Source: Maea johnstoni (Eukaryota > Annelida > Polychaeta > Spionida > Magelonidae). From it: a stretch of 64,000 nucleotides of DNA. Made by a program: the position numbers and the translations under genes. The notes beneath the pieces were generated by a model. It made no database searches. It worked only from the letters and a program-made list of their open reading frames with translations, and had not been told where the DNA came from. Of the stretch, positions 1 to 48,640 are shown one piece after another; positions within the stretch are counted from its first letter, which is position 1, and every line of letters starts with the position of its first letter. Location of the stretch: the NCBI GenBank assembly GCA_963942565.1, contig OZ012699.1, forward strand, positions 33,068,534-33,132,533, written 5' to 3'.

Positions 1-448
1 AACACACACATGACGCGTGTCCCAAATAATTGGGGAGTTTTCGCATCATAGCGTATCTTTATGTTACCGGCAGTGGCCGCCGCTGACAGCGCCAAAGTAC
101 AGAAAAAAAGTACAGCATTTTTATATATAGCGAAGCAAAACCACACGCTATGCACGCTATATATAAACAGACGCGTACATTGTGTGTTCTACAGTATACA
201 AGTAAGGATTCTTATACCCAACAAAAACAGCAACTTTGTCGATTATTTCATAAAATTTGATAATATTTTTTTCATCAAGATTTTCGCAGTATTATCAGGC
301 TTTGTGTGTGCCTCAGATAGGCGATTATAGGCAAGGGTTAATGTTGATTTTAATGTAATGTTTCAGAGGAGATAGGGTCACACAATTTGCAACTCGGTAC
401 TAATATATAGATGCTATACTATGGGCATTCTACCTTGGTGCAGTTCAT
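1..448. other. No gene seen; AT-rich non-coding
   Basis: The open frames here are short and show no recognisable protein. The stretch probably belongs to an intron or the upstream flank of the large gene to the right. Confidence 0.4.
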
Positions 449-745
449 TTAAACCCATTCATACTCAAGATTACCTCTAGAAATTGTCGTCTGGACCTAT
501 GATACTTTTGAAAATAACTTGGAAATAAAGGGATTATTTGAGCCTGTCAACTTTGGTAAAATTGTTCTGGGAAAAGCATAGTTAGCAAAATATTTGATGG
601 AGAAACGTTTATCAGAGCACTACCAACAATTCTCCTTCAAATGTTTCGTAGAACCAATCCTAATATCCAAGTTATTGTCATAAGTATCAAAGATCCAGAC
701 GACAATTTCAAGAGTAAGTATAACTCCTAACCATTAATGAGTTAA
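449..745 (+). mobile_element. Family A MITE (TTAA-flanked, piggyBac-like)
   Basis: The element begins TTAAACCCATTCA and ends ATGAGTTAA, so its ends are inverted and flanked by TTAA. The interior has the family hallmarks: a GTCGTCTGG block, ATATTTGATGGAGAAA, and CTCCTTCAAATGTTT, which is nearly the inverse of the preceding block. TTAA target sites with CCC-starting ends are typical of the piggyBac superfamily; no transposase is present. Confidence 0.65.
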
Positions 746-953
746 CCCTTATACTGCTGGTAGCTAATGTGGTCAATACTAAATTATGCAAAAAACCTAA
801 AAAAGGAACGAAACCCTGGCAAATGGGTACTCATCTGATAGCACTCAGTGGGTGCTTACCAATGAATACCTACATGACAGGGTTTAGATGGTTTTCAAAA
901 ATCTTTGCGTTCTTGTCCTTTGGACGAAAGTAGCCTCAGCATTGGAAGGGTTA
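742..953 (-). mobile_element. Family B MITE, reverse orientation
   Basis: It runs from TTAACCCTTATACTGCTGG to CAGCATTGGAAGGGTTA. It carries the B core seen about twenty times in the window (ACCCTGGCAAATGGGTACTC, then GACAGGGTTTAGATGG). It shares its left TTAA with the family A element ending at 745. Confidence 0.7.
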
Positions 954-1038
954 GTGTCGATCCTCTTTCTGAATAGGTATACTCTTGGTTTAAGACCATG
1001 GGCCCATTCCAGATTGAAATGGGTTAACCCATTGATGG

Positions 1039-1256
1039 TTAAACCTTCCGATGCTGAGGCTTTTTTCGCCTGAAGCACAAGGATTCAACATTTTTTGAAA
1101 ACCATCTAAACCCTATCATGTTGGTGCTCATTTAAAAGCTCTCACTGAGTATAACTTTCAGATGAGTACCCATTTGCTAGGGATTCAGTCATTATTTTAA
1201 TTAGTTTGCATCATTTTAGTATTGGCCAAATTAGCCACCAGCAGTATGAGGGTTAA
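1039..1256 (+). mobile_element. Family B MITE
   Basis: It starts TTAAACCTTCCGATGCTGAGG and ends AGTATGAGGGTTAA, with the B core between (AACCATCTAAACCCT, GAGTACCCATTTGC, GCATCATTTTAGTATTGG). Confidence 0.7.
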
Positions 1257-1460
1257 GGAGTGTTTGGAGAAATTTTGGTCTGGATCTATAATGTTTTTGA
1301 CAATAACTTGGAAATTTAGAATTATTTTACAAAATATTTGTAGGAGAGTTATTGGTAGTGCTCCGATTAATATTTCCCCTTCAAATATTTTCCCAACTAT
1401 GCTTTTGCAAATTTTAACCAAAATTGTCAGGCTGTTTTCAGCCGCTGTGGGTATCATAGG
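1253..1460 (+). mobile_element. Family A2 MITE, diverged right end
   Basis: It begins at the TTAA that ends the preceding B element. The A2 interior is recognisable (GGTCTGGATCTATAATG, ACAATAACTTGGAAATTTAG, TTGTCAGGCTGTTTTC, GCCGCTGTG), but the terminal GGGTTAA has decayed. Confidence 0.5.
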
Positions 1461-1815
1461 GTTTATATCAATAATGTCATGGTCAGTCGTATAATTGTGT
1501 TTTTCATTGTATAAGTGCTGTTTTGTTTTGTCTTCCCATACTTCTCATCATGAATGTTATTAATTATCATAATTGATTATGTATATATTAACATGGATAA
1601 TCATGTTTTAACATGTACTAACATGCATTAACATTTCTCACATAATAATATGTTGCAGAAGTAAACAATCATGTTTCAGCGTGTACTAACATTTCTTAAA
1701 GAAATAAACCTATCTTTTGCTATAAATATACTGCTTGTCTCTCTTACTTACTAACACTATTTTGTGGTTGGTAAAATAGTGAAATTAAAGACTGACCTCT
1801 AACTTTGATTTAATG
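1461..1815. other. AT-rich non-coding, no gene seen
   Basis: Low-complexity sequence with repeated ACATG and TTAACAT words and no convincing open frame. Confidence 0.4.
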
Positions 1816-2072
1816 TACCGTATTCCTCCAAATAAGCACACATGCGGGTGACAAGTTTGGAAAAAAGAGAGGGGTATTGGCAATCTTCCGATTAGCCGCC
1901 CCAAGGGCTGCCGATCTTGGCAACAATTCATGGCCACTACAAGCTTGAACGCTCCGTGCTATTTTGTTATGCCATGTCTGATTGGGGAGGTTCAGAAAGC
2001 TGTCTTGCCCATTCCAACATTTTTCAGAAAAGGGGGGTGGGGGTGCTCTTATATCGGGTCTCTAATACGGTA
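1816..2072. mobile_element. Diverged TACCGTATT MITE (family D)
   Basis: Its ends are TACCGTATTCCTCCAAATAA and CGGGTCTCTAATACGGTA, a decayed version of the terminal inverted repeats of the better copies at 4632-4932 and 49294-49592. The TGCGGGTGACAAGTT block near the left end is shared with them. Confidence 0.55.
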
Positions 2073-2610
2073 ATAATCTTCTTTAATACACAAATAAGGT
2101 ACCTCAGAATGAATTTATAGATAGCTGCACTTAGATGCTTATTAACAGATTCTGGTTGTATTCGGTGATAATTCTACTTTTCATCAAAGCCTCTTTTAGA
2201 ATATACTTACAGGAGAAATGTATATGTTAAACGAAACAAGCCCCAAACCATCCCTTCAAATTTTGTGAGTTATAAGGGTATACTTGCTGAAGTGTTAAAC
2301 AAAACAACCAACCCCTTCAATTATATTCTGGCCACTGGACTATAAGTCTATATCATCATTTTATCCTAAGTTTCTGGCTTGCTGTGTACACACTCCAGAA
2401 AAAAGGATGGCACTTTGGATCATTAAATTGGAAATGTTTGTCAGAAACTAACACACTCTCATAGTATTTTTCCATTTAGTGCTGCGATTCAAGAGTGGGT
2501 TTAGTTCATGAAATTGTCAGTGCTGCCATCTATTTAGGAATTTCTTAACTAATCATGGATACATACCCGGTCTATCTGATGTATAATATCAGCATCTTCT
2601 TCTCTCTATG
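2073..2610. other. No gene seen; non-coding
   Basis: No open frame, RNA gene or repeat could be supported in this stretch. Confidence 0.35.
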
Positions 2611-2823
2611 TTAACCCTTCCAATGCTGAGGCCACTTTCCTTTTAAGCACAAGGACGCAAAGATTTTTGAAAACCATCCAAACCCTGTCAAGTTGGTATT
2701 CATTGGATAGCTCTCATTGAGTACTCTTAGATGAGTACCCATTTGCCAGGGTTTCAGTCATTTTTTAGTTTTTTTTTGCATCAATTTGTATTGGCAAAAT
2801 TAGTCACCAACAGTATAAGGGTT
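2611..2823 (+). mobile_element. Family B MITE
   Basis: TTAACCCTTCCAATGCTGAGG at the left end and AACAGTATAAGGGTTA at the right end, with the intact B core. It is one of the more typical copies. Confidence 0.75.
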
Positions 2824-2893
2824 ACCCTTCTCTCTAAACATAATTACATATGACAAGATTTTAACCCATTCACATTCACAATCACATTCACAT

Positions 2894-3050
2894 GTGGTCT
2901 AAGGCTGGGGTATGTGAGAAGGTTGCCAGTGACATGGGGTTAGGTGGTGGTTTTTGCAGGGTACTACAGTTTCCTCCACTACTTACAACTGGCTAGTCAC
3001 GACTTAGCCGCAATATGGCAGAAAAAGAGATGAAAATCGGAGTTCCTAAT
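2894..3050 (+). mobile_element. tRNA-derived SINE fragment
   Basis: The segment has the SINE body words GGCTGGGGTATGTGAGAAGG, GTGACATGGGGTTAG, TTTCCTCCACTACTTACAAC and AATATGGCAGAAAAAG. The same body occurs at 14745-15000 and 37228-37345 and, inverted, in every unit of the U2 array. The tRNA-like head is missing here. Confidence 0.55.
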
Positions 3051-3115
3051 TCTAGGAATTTGAAAATGTTCATGGGATGAACACTGTAGATGGTGAATGG
3101 TTGAATAGACATTTT

Positions 3116-3342
3116 AGGCCTAAAAAAGTTGTTTGTTTCCTGTAACCCTACCCTAACAGGATTTTACTCAGAAAAATCCCTACCCTATAGTTTTTTCTGA
3201 CCTTTAAACCCTCAATCAACATAAAACATGCATAAAACACACATTTTTGAACAAAAAAATAATAAAAAATATTTTTTACTGATCTAACTACCCTATTTTT
3301 TCCCTGACCGTTACAGGAAACAAACCATTTTTTTCTAGGCCT
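3116..3342. mobile_element. Family C MITE with AGGCCT ends
   Basis: The inverted ends are AGGCCTAAAAAAGTTG...TTTCCTGTAAC on the left and GTTACAGGAAAC...TTTCTAGGCCT on the right, about 33 bp each. A second full copy lies at 37599-37834. There is no transposase. Confidence 0.65.
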
Positions 3343-3637
3343 TATACACTGTAACAAGACTCTTATACACTGTAACAAGACTCTTATACACTGTAACAGG
3401 ACTCTTATACACTGTAACAAGACTCTTATACACTGTAACAAGACTCTTATACACTGTAACAAGACTCTTATACACTGTAACAAGACTCTTATACACTGTA
3501 ACAAGACTCTTATACACTGTAACAGGACTCTTATACACTGTAACAAGACTCTTATACACTGTAACAAGACTCTTATACACTGTAACAAGACTCTTATACA
3601 CTGTAACAAGACTCTTATACACTGTAACAAGACTGCA
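3343..3637. repeat. 21-bp minisatellite, about 14 units
   Basis: The unit ACTGTAACAAGACTCTTATAC repeats head to tail; a few units read AACAGG instead of AACAAG. It starts directly at the right end of the family C MITE, whose GTTACAGGAAACAA may have seeded it. The period, a multiple of three, gives long but spurious open frames on the minus strand. Confidence 0.9.
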
Positions 3638-3774
3638 TAAAGCCAGTAACTCATTCTTTTATCTACGTTTGAGTGATTTGTTGACGAGTATTTATTTAGC
3701 TCTTTCTCTCAGAGGATCAACTTGTCTGTTGATAATTGAACGGTAAGCATCAATATTATTTTGTGAACATGCAA

Positions 3775-3788
3775 TTATTATTATTATA

Positions 3789-3835
<47 letters not shown>

Positions 3836-3860
3836 CATTATTATTATTATTGTTATTATT
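3775..3860. repeat. (ATT)n microsatellite
   Basis: Mostly ATT triplets with a few interruptions. Confidence 0.9.
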
Positions 3861-3864
3861 GAGT

Positions 3865-4083
3865 TTAACCTATTCATGCCTGAAGGTCTTTTTGACGAGT
3901 GTCATTTGGATGTATGAAACTTTTGACAATAACTTCGAAATTAAGCATTAATTTTCAAAAGATCTGAAGGATTGTTTTTGGTAAACATTTTCCCTTCAAA
4001 CCTTTATTGGAAAAATTCTTATTTCAATGAGATATCTCAACATATGTTAGGATATTTTGGGACTACAGGCATGAATGGGTTAA
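3865..4083. mobile_element. Family A3 MITE
   Basis: The ends are TTAACCTATTCATGCCTGAAG and CTACAGGCATGAATGGGTTAA, near-perfect inverted repeats flanked by TTAA. It is shorter than A1 and A2 but shares the CTTTTGACAATAACTTCGAA word. Confidence 0.7.
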
Positions 4084-4099
4084 AAATTTAGGTCTCATG

Positions 4100-4512
4100 A
4101 TCGTTGTCATGGTTGTAAGTTACTGGTATTCTATTTATAGGCATGATTTGGTTAGTTTGATGTTTTCCCACCAGGGTGCAATGAATGCTATCCTTTCGTT
4201 ATATTTTCTGGCTTTTATTCTTTGAAGATGCATTTATGATTGTTATTATTGTTGTAAGTTACCACTATTCTATTCATAAGCATGATTTGGTTGGTTCGAT
4301 GATTACCCACCAGGGTCATATGAATGTTATCCTTTCGTTATATTTTCTGCCTTTTATTCTTTGAAATGCATTTATGATTGTTATCATTGTAAGTTACCAG
4401 TATTCTATTCATAGGCATGATTTGGTTGGTTTGATGTTTTCCCACCAGGGGTGCAATGAATGTTTTCCTCTTGTTATATTTTTTCTTGCTTTTGTTCTTT
4501 AAAGATGTATTT
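4100..4512. repeat. About 140-bp tandem repeat, three units
   Basis: Three successive units each contain GTAAGTTAC, TATTCTATT, GGCATGATTTGGTT, CCCACCAGGG and TATCCTTTCGTTATATTTTC, with a few differences between units. Confidence 0.8.
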
Positions 4513-4631
4513 ATGAATATGCATTTGTGGATTATGTACTGATTATGAACTCTACATCTTGAGTGCATATGCATTGTTTTATTCATTTGTTTATATTTTA
4601 CCCATTTATGAGTTAGCATTTGTGGATTATG

Positions 4632-4932
4632 TACCGTATTCGCCCGATTAAGCGCACCGTGCGGGTGCAAGTTGGGAATTTTTCTGTAGCAGGGGTTTTG
4701 TCAAACATTTGTATAACCGCACCCCGCAATGAGTGCCGATCGCGGTGTTACGTACCGCAACAAGAAATAGCCGATAGATGGCAGTTACGGTCGCCATCTA
4801 TATACCTTCTCGTTCTACTAAAACAGTAGAAATTTAACATGAGGAGACTATCTTTGGCACTTGCTGTTCCAAAAATTGGGGGGGGGGGGTGCGTTCATTT
4901 AAGACAGTGTGCTTAATTGGGCGAATACGGTA
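4632..4932. mobile_element. Family D MITE (TA-flanked, TACCGTATTCGCCC ends)
   Basis: It begins TACCGTATTCGCCCGATTAA and ends TTAATTGGGCGAATACGGTA, an inverted repeat of about 25 bp whose outer TA may be the target duplication. A close copy is at 49294-49592. TA duplications suggest a Tc1/mariner-type source, but no transposase is present to confirm this. It contains a run of 12 G at 4878-4889. Confidence 0.7.
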
Positions 4933-5139
4933 CTTACATTTTGAGTGCATTTGCATTGTTATATTCATTTGTTTATTGTTTACCCTTACAACAAATTAGA
5001 ACTAGGACGAAGCAGCATAGCCAAGGGTGGTCTAAATTTCTAATAATTTACGGTAGTAGTAATAATATAAGGACCATCCCAATCTCCCCAATCTCCTTGA
5101 TTCCCTTTGTCCCAGTACTACAAGTAGAATAATAACAAT

Positions 5140-5480
5140 TGTTAGGAACTTTTGTTAAATATGCATATAATTAGTATATACTACTACATGTAGTAGAAAC
5201 TACATAAAAACTACATAAAACTACATAACAACTTTTGTTAAATATGCATGCAATTATTATACTACTAGTAGAAACTACTAAAAAAAAACTACACATAAGG
5301 TTCTGGACAGTTTCCTTAGAAATTTATTTTCCTTGATTTGCATAGCTAAAATGTCCTTAATTGATTACAAATAAATCTCATATAAGGTTCTAGACACATT
5401 TTCCTTAGAAATTTATTTTCCTGGATTTGCATAGCTAAAATACCCTTTATTGATTACAAATAAATCTCATAATATAAGTG
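5140..5480. repeat. Short local tandem duplications
   Basis: There are two local duplications. One repeats TTTTGTTAAATATGCAT with TAGTAGAAACTAC. The other, from about 5297 to 5470, is a unit of about 93 bp repeated twice (AAGGTTCT, CCTTAGAAATTTATTTTCC, GATTTGCATAGCTAAAAT). Confidence 0.75.
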
Positions 5481-5969
5481 AAATAGGTGAGTATCCCTGA
5501 TCAGGGTAGGTAGAAAAATAAGGAATTAAATGATAGCTTGTCATAGTTGATTGATACATGTTAGGTTAAAATAAGTCTGATTGTAAGGTTTGATTTAGAA
5601 TTTAGCATGTTTTTAGTTTCCCAGTTTTAAACTTTAGTTATACTCATGGATAGATAAAAAAAATCTGTATAGCGGATTGTTCTGTTAGAGGGGTTTCATT
5701 TTAACAGAGATCAAGGTCTAACTTAAAGGTTCTAAACAAACAAAAAAATTATAATTTTTATAAATATTCCAATATGATATAAGGATAGTACAATAATAAA
5801 CAAAATCAAAGAAAAGTAACAAACTAATAAACAAAATAAAATAAAAATAAAAATTATAAATAAGAAATTAAACCTTTTGATTGTAAACGTTCATATCTTG
5901 ATTAATTGATTATTTTGATATTTTGATAATAAAAATGTATATTAGGCTTCATGATTATTCTCGGTGTTT
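5481..5969. other. AT-rich non-coding, no gene seen
   Basis: Extremely AT-rich with runs of AATAAAC and AAAATAAAAA; nothing coding is visible. Confidence 0.4.
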
Positions 5970-6300
5970 TGCTAGATGTGACTTTAAAGCATAAGTCTGC
6001 ATTTAAGCTATGCATGCATAAATTCAAAGAACCTTTACCCATTCTTCCAGTCCTCCCACACCCCACACCCCAAACCCCCCTTCCTCTTCAACTTCTCATT
6101 TCATAATGAGCTTGCCTTATATGAATGAATGTTTGGCTTCATGAATTGATATATTGATAAATGTGACTTTAAAGTATATAGCTCTATTTAAGCTATGCAT
6201 GCATGAATTCAAAGAGCCTTTTCGCCCTTCTTTCAAACCCCCTCCACCCCCACCCCAAACTCCCCCTTCCTCTCAACTTTTCATTTTTCACCTAGAGTGG
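5970..6300. repeat. Duplicated segment of about 190 bp, two copies
   Basis: GTGACTTTAAAG, ATTTAAGCTATGCATGCAT and a C-rich tract followed by CTTCCTCT occur twice, at about 5978 and 6163, with scattered differences. Confidence 0.75.
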
Positions 6301-6364
6301 TCACATGGTCTGGCCTTTACCCTTTCCTCCATAATTTATGAATATAAGGAGCAATTAAGTTTCA

Positions 6365-6368
<4 letters not shown>

Positions 6369-6447
<79 letters not shown>
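6369..6447. repeat. (AT)n microsatellite
   Basis: Uninterrupted AT dinucleotides. The Tyr-Ile open frames across it are artefacts. Confidence 0.95.
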
Positions 6448-6449
<2 letters not shown>

Positions 6450-6681
6450 ATATATGTAAGCCTTTCTTGATGTATATTATAATATGAGCCATTGTATATT
6501 TTCCTGGTTGAACTTTCAAGCATGAACTGGTTAATTGGTATTTGATTTATTTAGCTTTATTTCAGACTCTTGACGTTTGTATTTTGTGATGTTATAACTT
6601 TGGCTTGTTGTCTTCCTCTGTTATTTGCATATTTAGTTATTTTTGTCAATATCTGTCATTTTGAGCATGTTTCTTGAAATC

Positions 6682-6875
6682 CTAACCCTTCCAATGCTGA
6701 GGCTACTTTCATCACAAGGATGCAAATAATTTTGAAAACCATCTAAACCCTTTTGCTGGTATTCATTGGAAAGCTCTCCCAGGACAGTACCCATGTGCCA
6801 GGGTTTCAATCATTTTTCAGATATTTTGCATCCTTGTGTATTGGCCAAATTAGCCATCTGCAACATAACAGTTAA
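6682..6875 (+). mobile_element. Family B MITE, shortened
   Basis: It starts CTAACCCTTCCAATGCTGAGG and ends CAACATAACAGTTAA, with the B core present but several short deletions relative to other copies. Confidence 0.6.
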
Positions 6876-7191
6876 GAACTTCAAACCCAGATTTATTTAA
6901 GTAGTCGAAAAAACCCTGCCTTATTCTTAAGTTGAACAGCTCTAGCATTTGTTTGAGACATGCATATTGTTTGTATGATAATATTCTTCATATCAAATAT
7001 CTTTACAATTCAATTCCATTTTCAAGATAATGAAATTTTCTAATGACATTTCATATTAAATCTTAGATTATAGAAAACTTATTTTCAATGTTATTGTTCA
7101 ATATTACCATGCTAAAATGGATTAACGTGACAAAGTTTTAAAAGTATTTCAAACACTTTCAATAATACAACTTCTATTTTACGTAAACACC

Positions 7192-7328
<137 letters not shown>

Positions 7329-7413
7329 ATGTGTTTTTATGTATTATTTATTCATTATCTTGTTTGTTTATTTATCTATTTATTCATATATTTATTTATC
7401 TATTTATTTCTAG

Positions 7414-44337
<36,924 letters not shown>

Positions 44338-45038
44338 AAATCAAAGCATTCTGATTGGTCAGAATTACCTAGCGTGCCAAGCGAAAAGCGAGCAAGATGA
44401 TGACGTCATATCGCATTTTTTTCCTGAGTGGAACTCGGAAATAGTTGAATGTGTTGATTTGTAATGAGAATTGTAAGCTTGGTTTGTCCGAAAGTCTCGG
44501 AAACTGTAGACTTTGTTGATTTGTTATGAGTATTGGAAACTTGGTTTGTCAGGAAGTTTGACATTTTTGAAAAGAAAACATGTTGAAATGTATTTGGATG
44601 ATGAGTTTTGGATATATTTACAAATATTTCACAATAAGAAAACATATATACAAATAGATATTTTCTGAAAGAAGGTATTCCATAAAGTGTGAAATATTAT
44701 TAAATATACTTGAAAGAAAGCAGTTTGTCATGTTTTCAAAAATGATTATTTCTTAGGAATTTCTTGTATTTTCCTTTTTCATGCAAATATCATGAAAAAA
44801 GTTTCACGTTTCATGAGCACTGCAACAGTGAGTCGTTGCAGTGGAAAACTTTCTAATTTGAAAATTGAAACTTTTAGATTGTTGATTCCACTATTGTTAC
44901 GATGAATGTGTCTTATTCTTTTGTGAAAAATATTTTTGTTCATATTTACAAAATACTTGATGAATCAAAGAAAAGTCTGTGGTTATCCCCAAACCAAAAA
45001 TATCAAGCTATTGTACATATCCAAATAAGGTATTAAGA
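44338..45038 (+). other. Probable 3' untranslated region
   Basis: It directly follows the stop codon. CTGATTGGTCAG at 44350 and ATGATGACGTCATATCGC at 44397 resemble fold-back element sequence. The rest is AT-rich. Confidence 0.45.
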
Positions 45039-45044
45039 ATAAAT
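45039..45044 (+). promoter_or_regulatory. Candidate polyadenylation signal AATAAA
   Basis: First clear AATAAA after the stop codon, about 700 bp downstream, followed at 45045 by TGTTATTGTC (T/G-rich). Placement is inference. Confidence 0.35.
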
Positions 45045-45261
45045 GTTATTGTCACAAGTGATTTGATTGGCTATAGCATTACAGAATCCACCAATCAGGA
45101 GAAAGGTGTCTTTTAAACCTTAATATGATTGGTGCATTCTGAATGTTTCATCAACAAATAGGTTTGTGGCTCAAACTGGATATATACTCTAAAGTTGATA
45201 TGAAATATTATGAATATATTATGAGAATGTGAAAATGAGAATGTAAGACAGATGATTAGAT

Positions 45262-45492
<231 letters not shown>

Positions 45493-45514
45493 TAAGTAAA
45501 ATTGACAATATTTG

Positions 45515-45745
45515 TTAACCCATTAATGCTCACAGCAGCCAAAAGCAGCCTAACAATTTTGGAGGAAATCTGGCCAGCAAAATCATAGGTAGGAAAATAT
45601 TTGATGAAGAAATGTTAATCAGAACATAACTAAAAACCCTCCTTCAAATGTTTTGTAAAATAATTCCCAAATTTCTAAGTTATTGTTAAAAGTATCATAG
45701 ATCCACACAACAATTTCTGTAGGAACTCTTAAGCATTAACAAATT
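45515..45745 (-). mobile_element. Family A2 MITE, reverse
   Basis: TTAACCCATTAATGCTCACAG to GAACTCTTAAGCATTAAC with CTCCTTCAAATGTTTTG inside. Confidence 0.72.
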
Positions 45746-46045
45746 AATGCTCACAGCGGCCGAACACTTATCTAACTCTCATTATAAATAAATGGTGAAC
45801 AAGGTTCATGAATGCTTAATAAATCTCATTATTAATGAATTATTGTTAACCTAAGCACAGATAGTTCCCCAACATTTGCACTGATATTTAATATCCAATA
45901 CTGATTATTATTTTGTTGCTTTCTTTAACACCACGCTGATTAATTTAGACTTGCATGTCATTCTCTCATTCATGCACTTAGTGGACTTTTGGCAGGTCAC
46001 TGAAAGCTCAAAGCATGTTATAGGGTTGCCAATGACTTGGAGTTA
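45746..46045. other. Non-coding, no gene seen
   Basis: Opens with GCTCACAGCGGCCGAACAC, another A2 end fragment, then unassigned AT-rich sequence. Confidence 0.4.
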
Positions 46046-46279
46046 ACCCATATCTTTTTTAATTTTGGAGGTAGAGTTACACTTTAACCCTTTCAATGCG
46101 GAGGCTACTTTCGTCCAAACACAAGGATGCAAAGATTTTTGAAAAACATCTAAAACCTGTCATGTTGGTATTCATTAGATAGCTCTTGCTGAGTACACTG
46201 ATGAACACTCATGTGCCAGGGTTTCAGTCATTTTATAGCTTTTTTGCACCATTTTGTATTGGCCAAGCTTAAGGGTTAA
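46046..46279 (+). mobile_element. Family B MITE with attached G-end fragment
   Basis: CATATCTTTTTTAATTTTGG and AGGTAGAGTTACACT (the right end of family G) lead into TTAACCCTTTCAATGCGGAGG at 46084. It ends AGCTTAAGGGTTAA. The G-B junction is identical to that at 42505. Confidence 0.72.
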
Positions 46280-46546
46280 GTGGTGAACTTTCCAGCTACT
46301 AGCTTGTTCCTCGGCCCTTAGGTAATGACTTAAGCCACAACATAATAGATAATTATTAACAAACTATGCAATATTGAAATTTTCATCTCATTTGTGTGAA
46401 GAACATTTCTGGATTGAAGTTTTTCCTTGTGGCATTCAGTTCATATAGAGTGCATGAATGAGGGAGTGATCATTATTTCGCTGTTTTTGGCCAGTGTAGA
46501 AAGCACGCGCAGGGTTGAGGTAAATTTCTGTCATGACTTAGGAGGT

Positions 46547-46569
46547 GGGGGGGGGGGGGGGGGGGGGGG
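46547..46569 (+). repeat. Poly-G run of 23 bases followed by GA-rich tract
   Basis: Homopolymer run, then GAGGGAGAGAGAGAGGGCGGGG. Confidence 0.88.
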
Positions 46570-46718
46570 AGGGAGAGAGAGAGGGCGGGGGGTTGTGACA
46601 TGGGTATAATGGTGATCTCTACAGTATACAATTAGGGTATCAATAGGCATATCTTTTAGATGTTTTTAGCCGGTTGCTTTGCTTAGTTTTGCACATGACA
46701 GCACTCCTTATTTGAATA

Positions 46719-46975
46719 TGATACTTATGACAATAGCTAGGGAATTCAGAATGTATGTATATGTATATATTTGAATATATAACCCATTAATGCTTAAGAG
46801 TTCATCTAGATATTGTTGTCTGGATCTATGATACTTATGACAATAGCTAGGTAATTCAGAATGTATTTATATGTATATATTTGAATATTTGAATATATAA
46901 CCCATTAATGCTTAAGAGTTTATCTAGATATTGTTGTCTGGATCTATGATACTTATGACAATAACAAGGGAATTT
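46719..46975 (+). repeat. Local tandem duplication of a family A2 left end
   Basis: AACCCATTAATGCTTAAGAG, TTGTTGTCTGGATCTATGAT and ACTTATGACAATAGCTAGG recur two to three times about 115-125 bp apart, together with TATGTATATATTTGAATA. Confidence 0.7.
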
Positions 46976-47268
46976 AGAATTACCGTTGATTTACGAAGTA
47001 TTTGGAATATGTGCCTATGTGCCATCCGGACATAAGATACTTGTAAAGATTAAATTTTTAATTAAGCGTATATTCAATAAACATTTGAAAGAGAGTTCTA
47101 GATTGAATTCACACAGCAATTTTACCAGATCACAGAATGCTATCTGTAAGAGAAATATCTTCAAAATGGCCAGGCTGTTTTGGCTGCTGCAATCATGATT
47201 GAGTGAAGATTGCCTTATATGTTTCAGCAAAATTGTGATGTGCTTTGGCCGTTGTGATTATGTGTGGG

Positions 47269-47596
47269 TAGTGATAATCCGATGATCGATTATAATCGAT
47301 CAATGGATCGAAAGGGTTGCGATTTTGTTTAATCGATCCCAAAATTTGGCTTCGATTATAATCGAAATAAACAGCAAAAAGGATGTGTTTTGACACGTCT
47401 TCCTCGACATATTTTTGACCAAGTTTTTCGCCAAAAAAAGTACCAGAAAATGTCCGAAATATTACTTACTTAGCGACGGAGATAGCCAATAAGTGCTGCT
47501 GGGATGAAAGCACGCGCAATCGATTATGATCGATCATCGATCGGTTGTACCCAACTGATGATCGATCATAAAAATCTGAGCCGATTCCTATCACTA
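47269..47596. mobile_element. hAT-like MITE with 8-bp target duplication
   Basis: TAGTGATA at the left and TATCACTA at the right are inverted, flanked by TGTGTGGG on both sides (47261-47268 and 47597-47604). Subterminal CGATTATAATCGAT and ATCGATCATCGATCGG are palindromic. Eight-bp duplications are a hallmark of the hAT superfamily. No transposase is encoded in 328 bp. Confidence 0.8.
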
Positions 47597-47604
47597 TGTG
47601 TGGG

Positions 47605-47890
47605 TTAAGATGTTATGTACTGAATTTATGTAATCCATTCCTTTATAGATAGGTTTGCCCACGAAACTGATTTTCTGTCGTAAATGATGTTTTTGAAAGG
47701 GGCCTGGTAATTCTAGTGCCTGAATTTCCTATGTTATTCAGATGGTTTCTTGTGATACAGTATACATTTTTGAAAAAATTTGAAAATTATTCTAATTTCT
47801 CTTTTCATACCTTTGGTGTACATGTGGTCTGACGCACACAAAAGATCTTCATACTCTGTTTAGAGAAATATTTTATTAAACACTCCCTTC
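47605..47890. other. Non-coding, no gene seen
   Basis: Unassigned sequence between two MITEs. Confidence 0.35.
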
Positions 47891-48120
47891 TTAACCCATT
47901 AACACTCAGAGCAGCCAAAACAGGCCTGACAATTTTGGAAATATTTTTCTAACAAAAGCGTTTTTGGGAAAATAATTGAAAGAGAAATATTAAAGAGAAG
48001 TCAAACAACAACTTTCCTTCAAATATTATATGAAATTTTGCTTTATTCCCAAGTTATTTGGAAAAGTATGAGAGTGGCAGACGATACTTTTCAGGGGATC
48101 TCTGAGTGTGAATGGGTTAA
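47891..48120 (+). mobile_element. Family A1 MITE, complete
   Basis: TTAACCCATTAACACTCAGAG to TCTGAGTGTGAATGGGTTAA, one of the best-preserved A1 copies (230 bp). Confidence 0.8.
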
Positions 48121-48409
48121 ATATATTTCTATGCGAGGAGTTATGTTCAAAGTTACCAGGCCACTCCATATACATAGGAGTTTCTCCTTTGAGTATTTTC
48201 CTAGGGAGTGTTATTGATTGAAACATTCTCAGAAAGGTATCGTGGAGATATATTGGGGTAATTAATTTAGCACTATGGAACAATATAGTACAGACATTCA
48301 ATTCCTGCACCAGTCAACCGGACGTCTAATAGTGCCTGGTTGTACTAACACCCATGGATAACATATCCAAAAAATAATCCAATGACAATGATCCACAGCA
48401 TTGGAAGGG

Positions 48410-48640
48410 TTAACCCATTAACACTTAAGAGTTCCTCCAGAAGTTGTCGTCTGGATCGAAACAACTTTTGAAGATAACTTTTGAACTGAGTATGATTTTA
48501 CAAAATATTTGAAGGAGAGTTGTAGGTAATGTTCTTGTCAACATTTCTCCTTCAAATATTTTGCCATTTATGCTTCAGCCTGAAAGATTTCATCAAAATT
48601 GTCAGGCTGGTTTTGGCCTCTGTGAGCATTAATGGGTTAA
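48410..48640 (+). mobile_element. Family A2 MITE, complete
   Basis: TTAACCCATTAACACTTAAGAG to GAGCATTAATGGGTTAA. It is preceded by CAGCATTGGAAGGG, the end of a family B element, and so sits at that element's TTAA. Confidence 0.8.

Noticed and set aside
3343-3637. CRISPR-like array
   Set aside because: The repeats are contiguous without spacers and the genome is eukaryotic.
3148-3654. 168-codon minus-strand frame with a seven-residue repeat
   Set aside because: It is the translation of a 21-bp minisatellite; a period divisible by three keeps frames open by chance.
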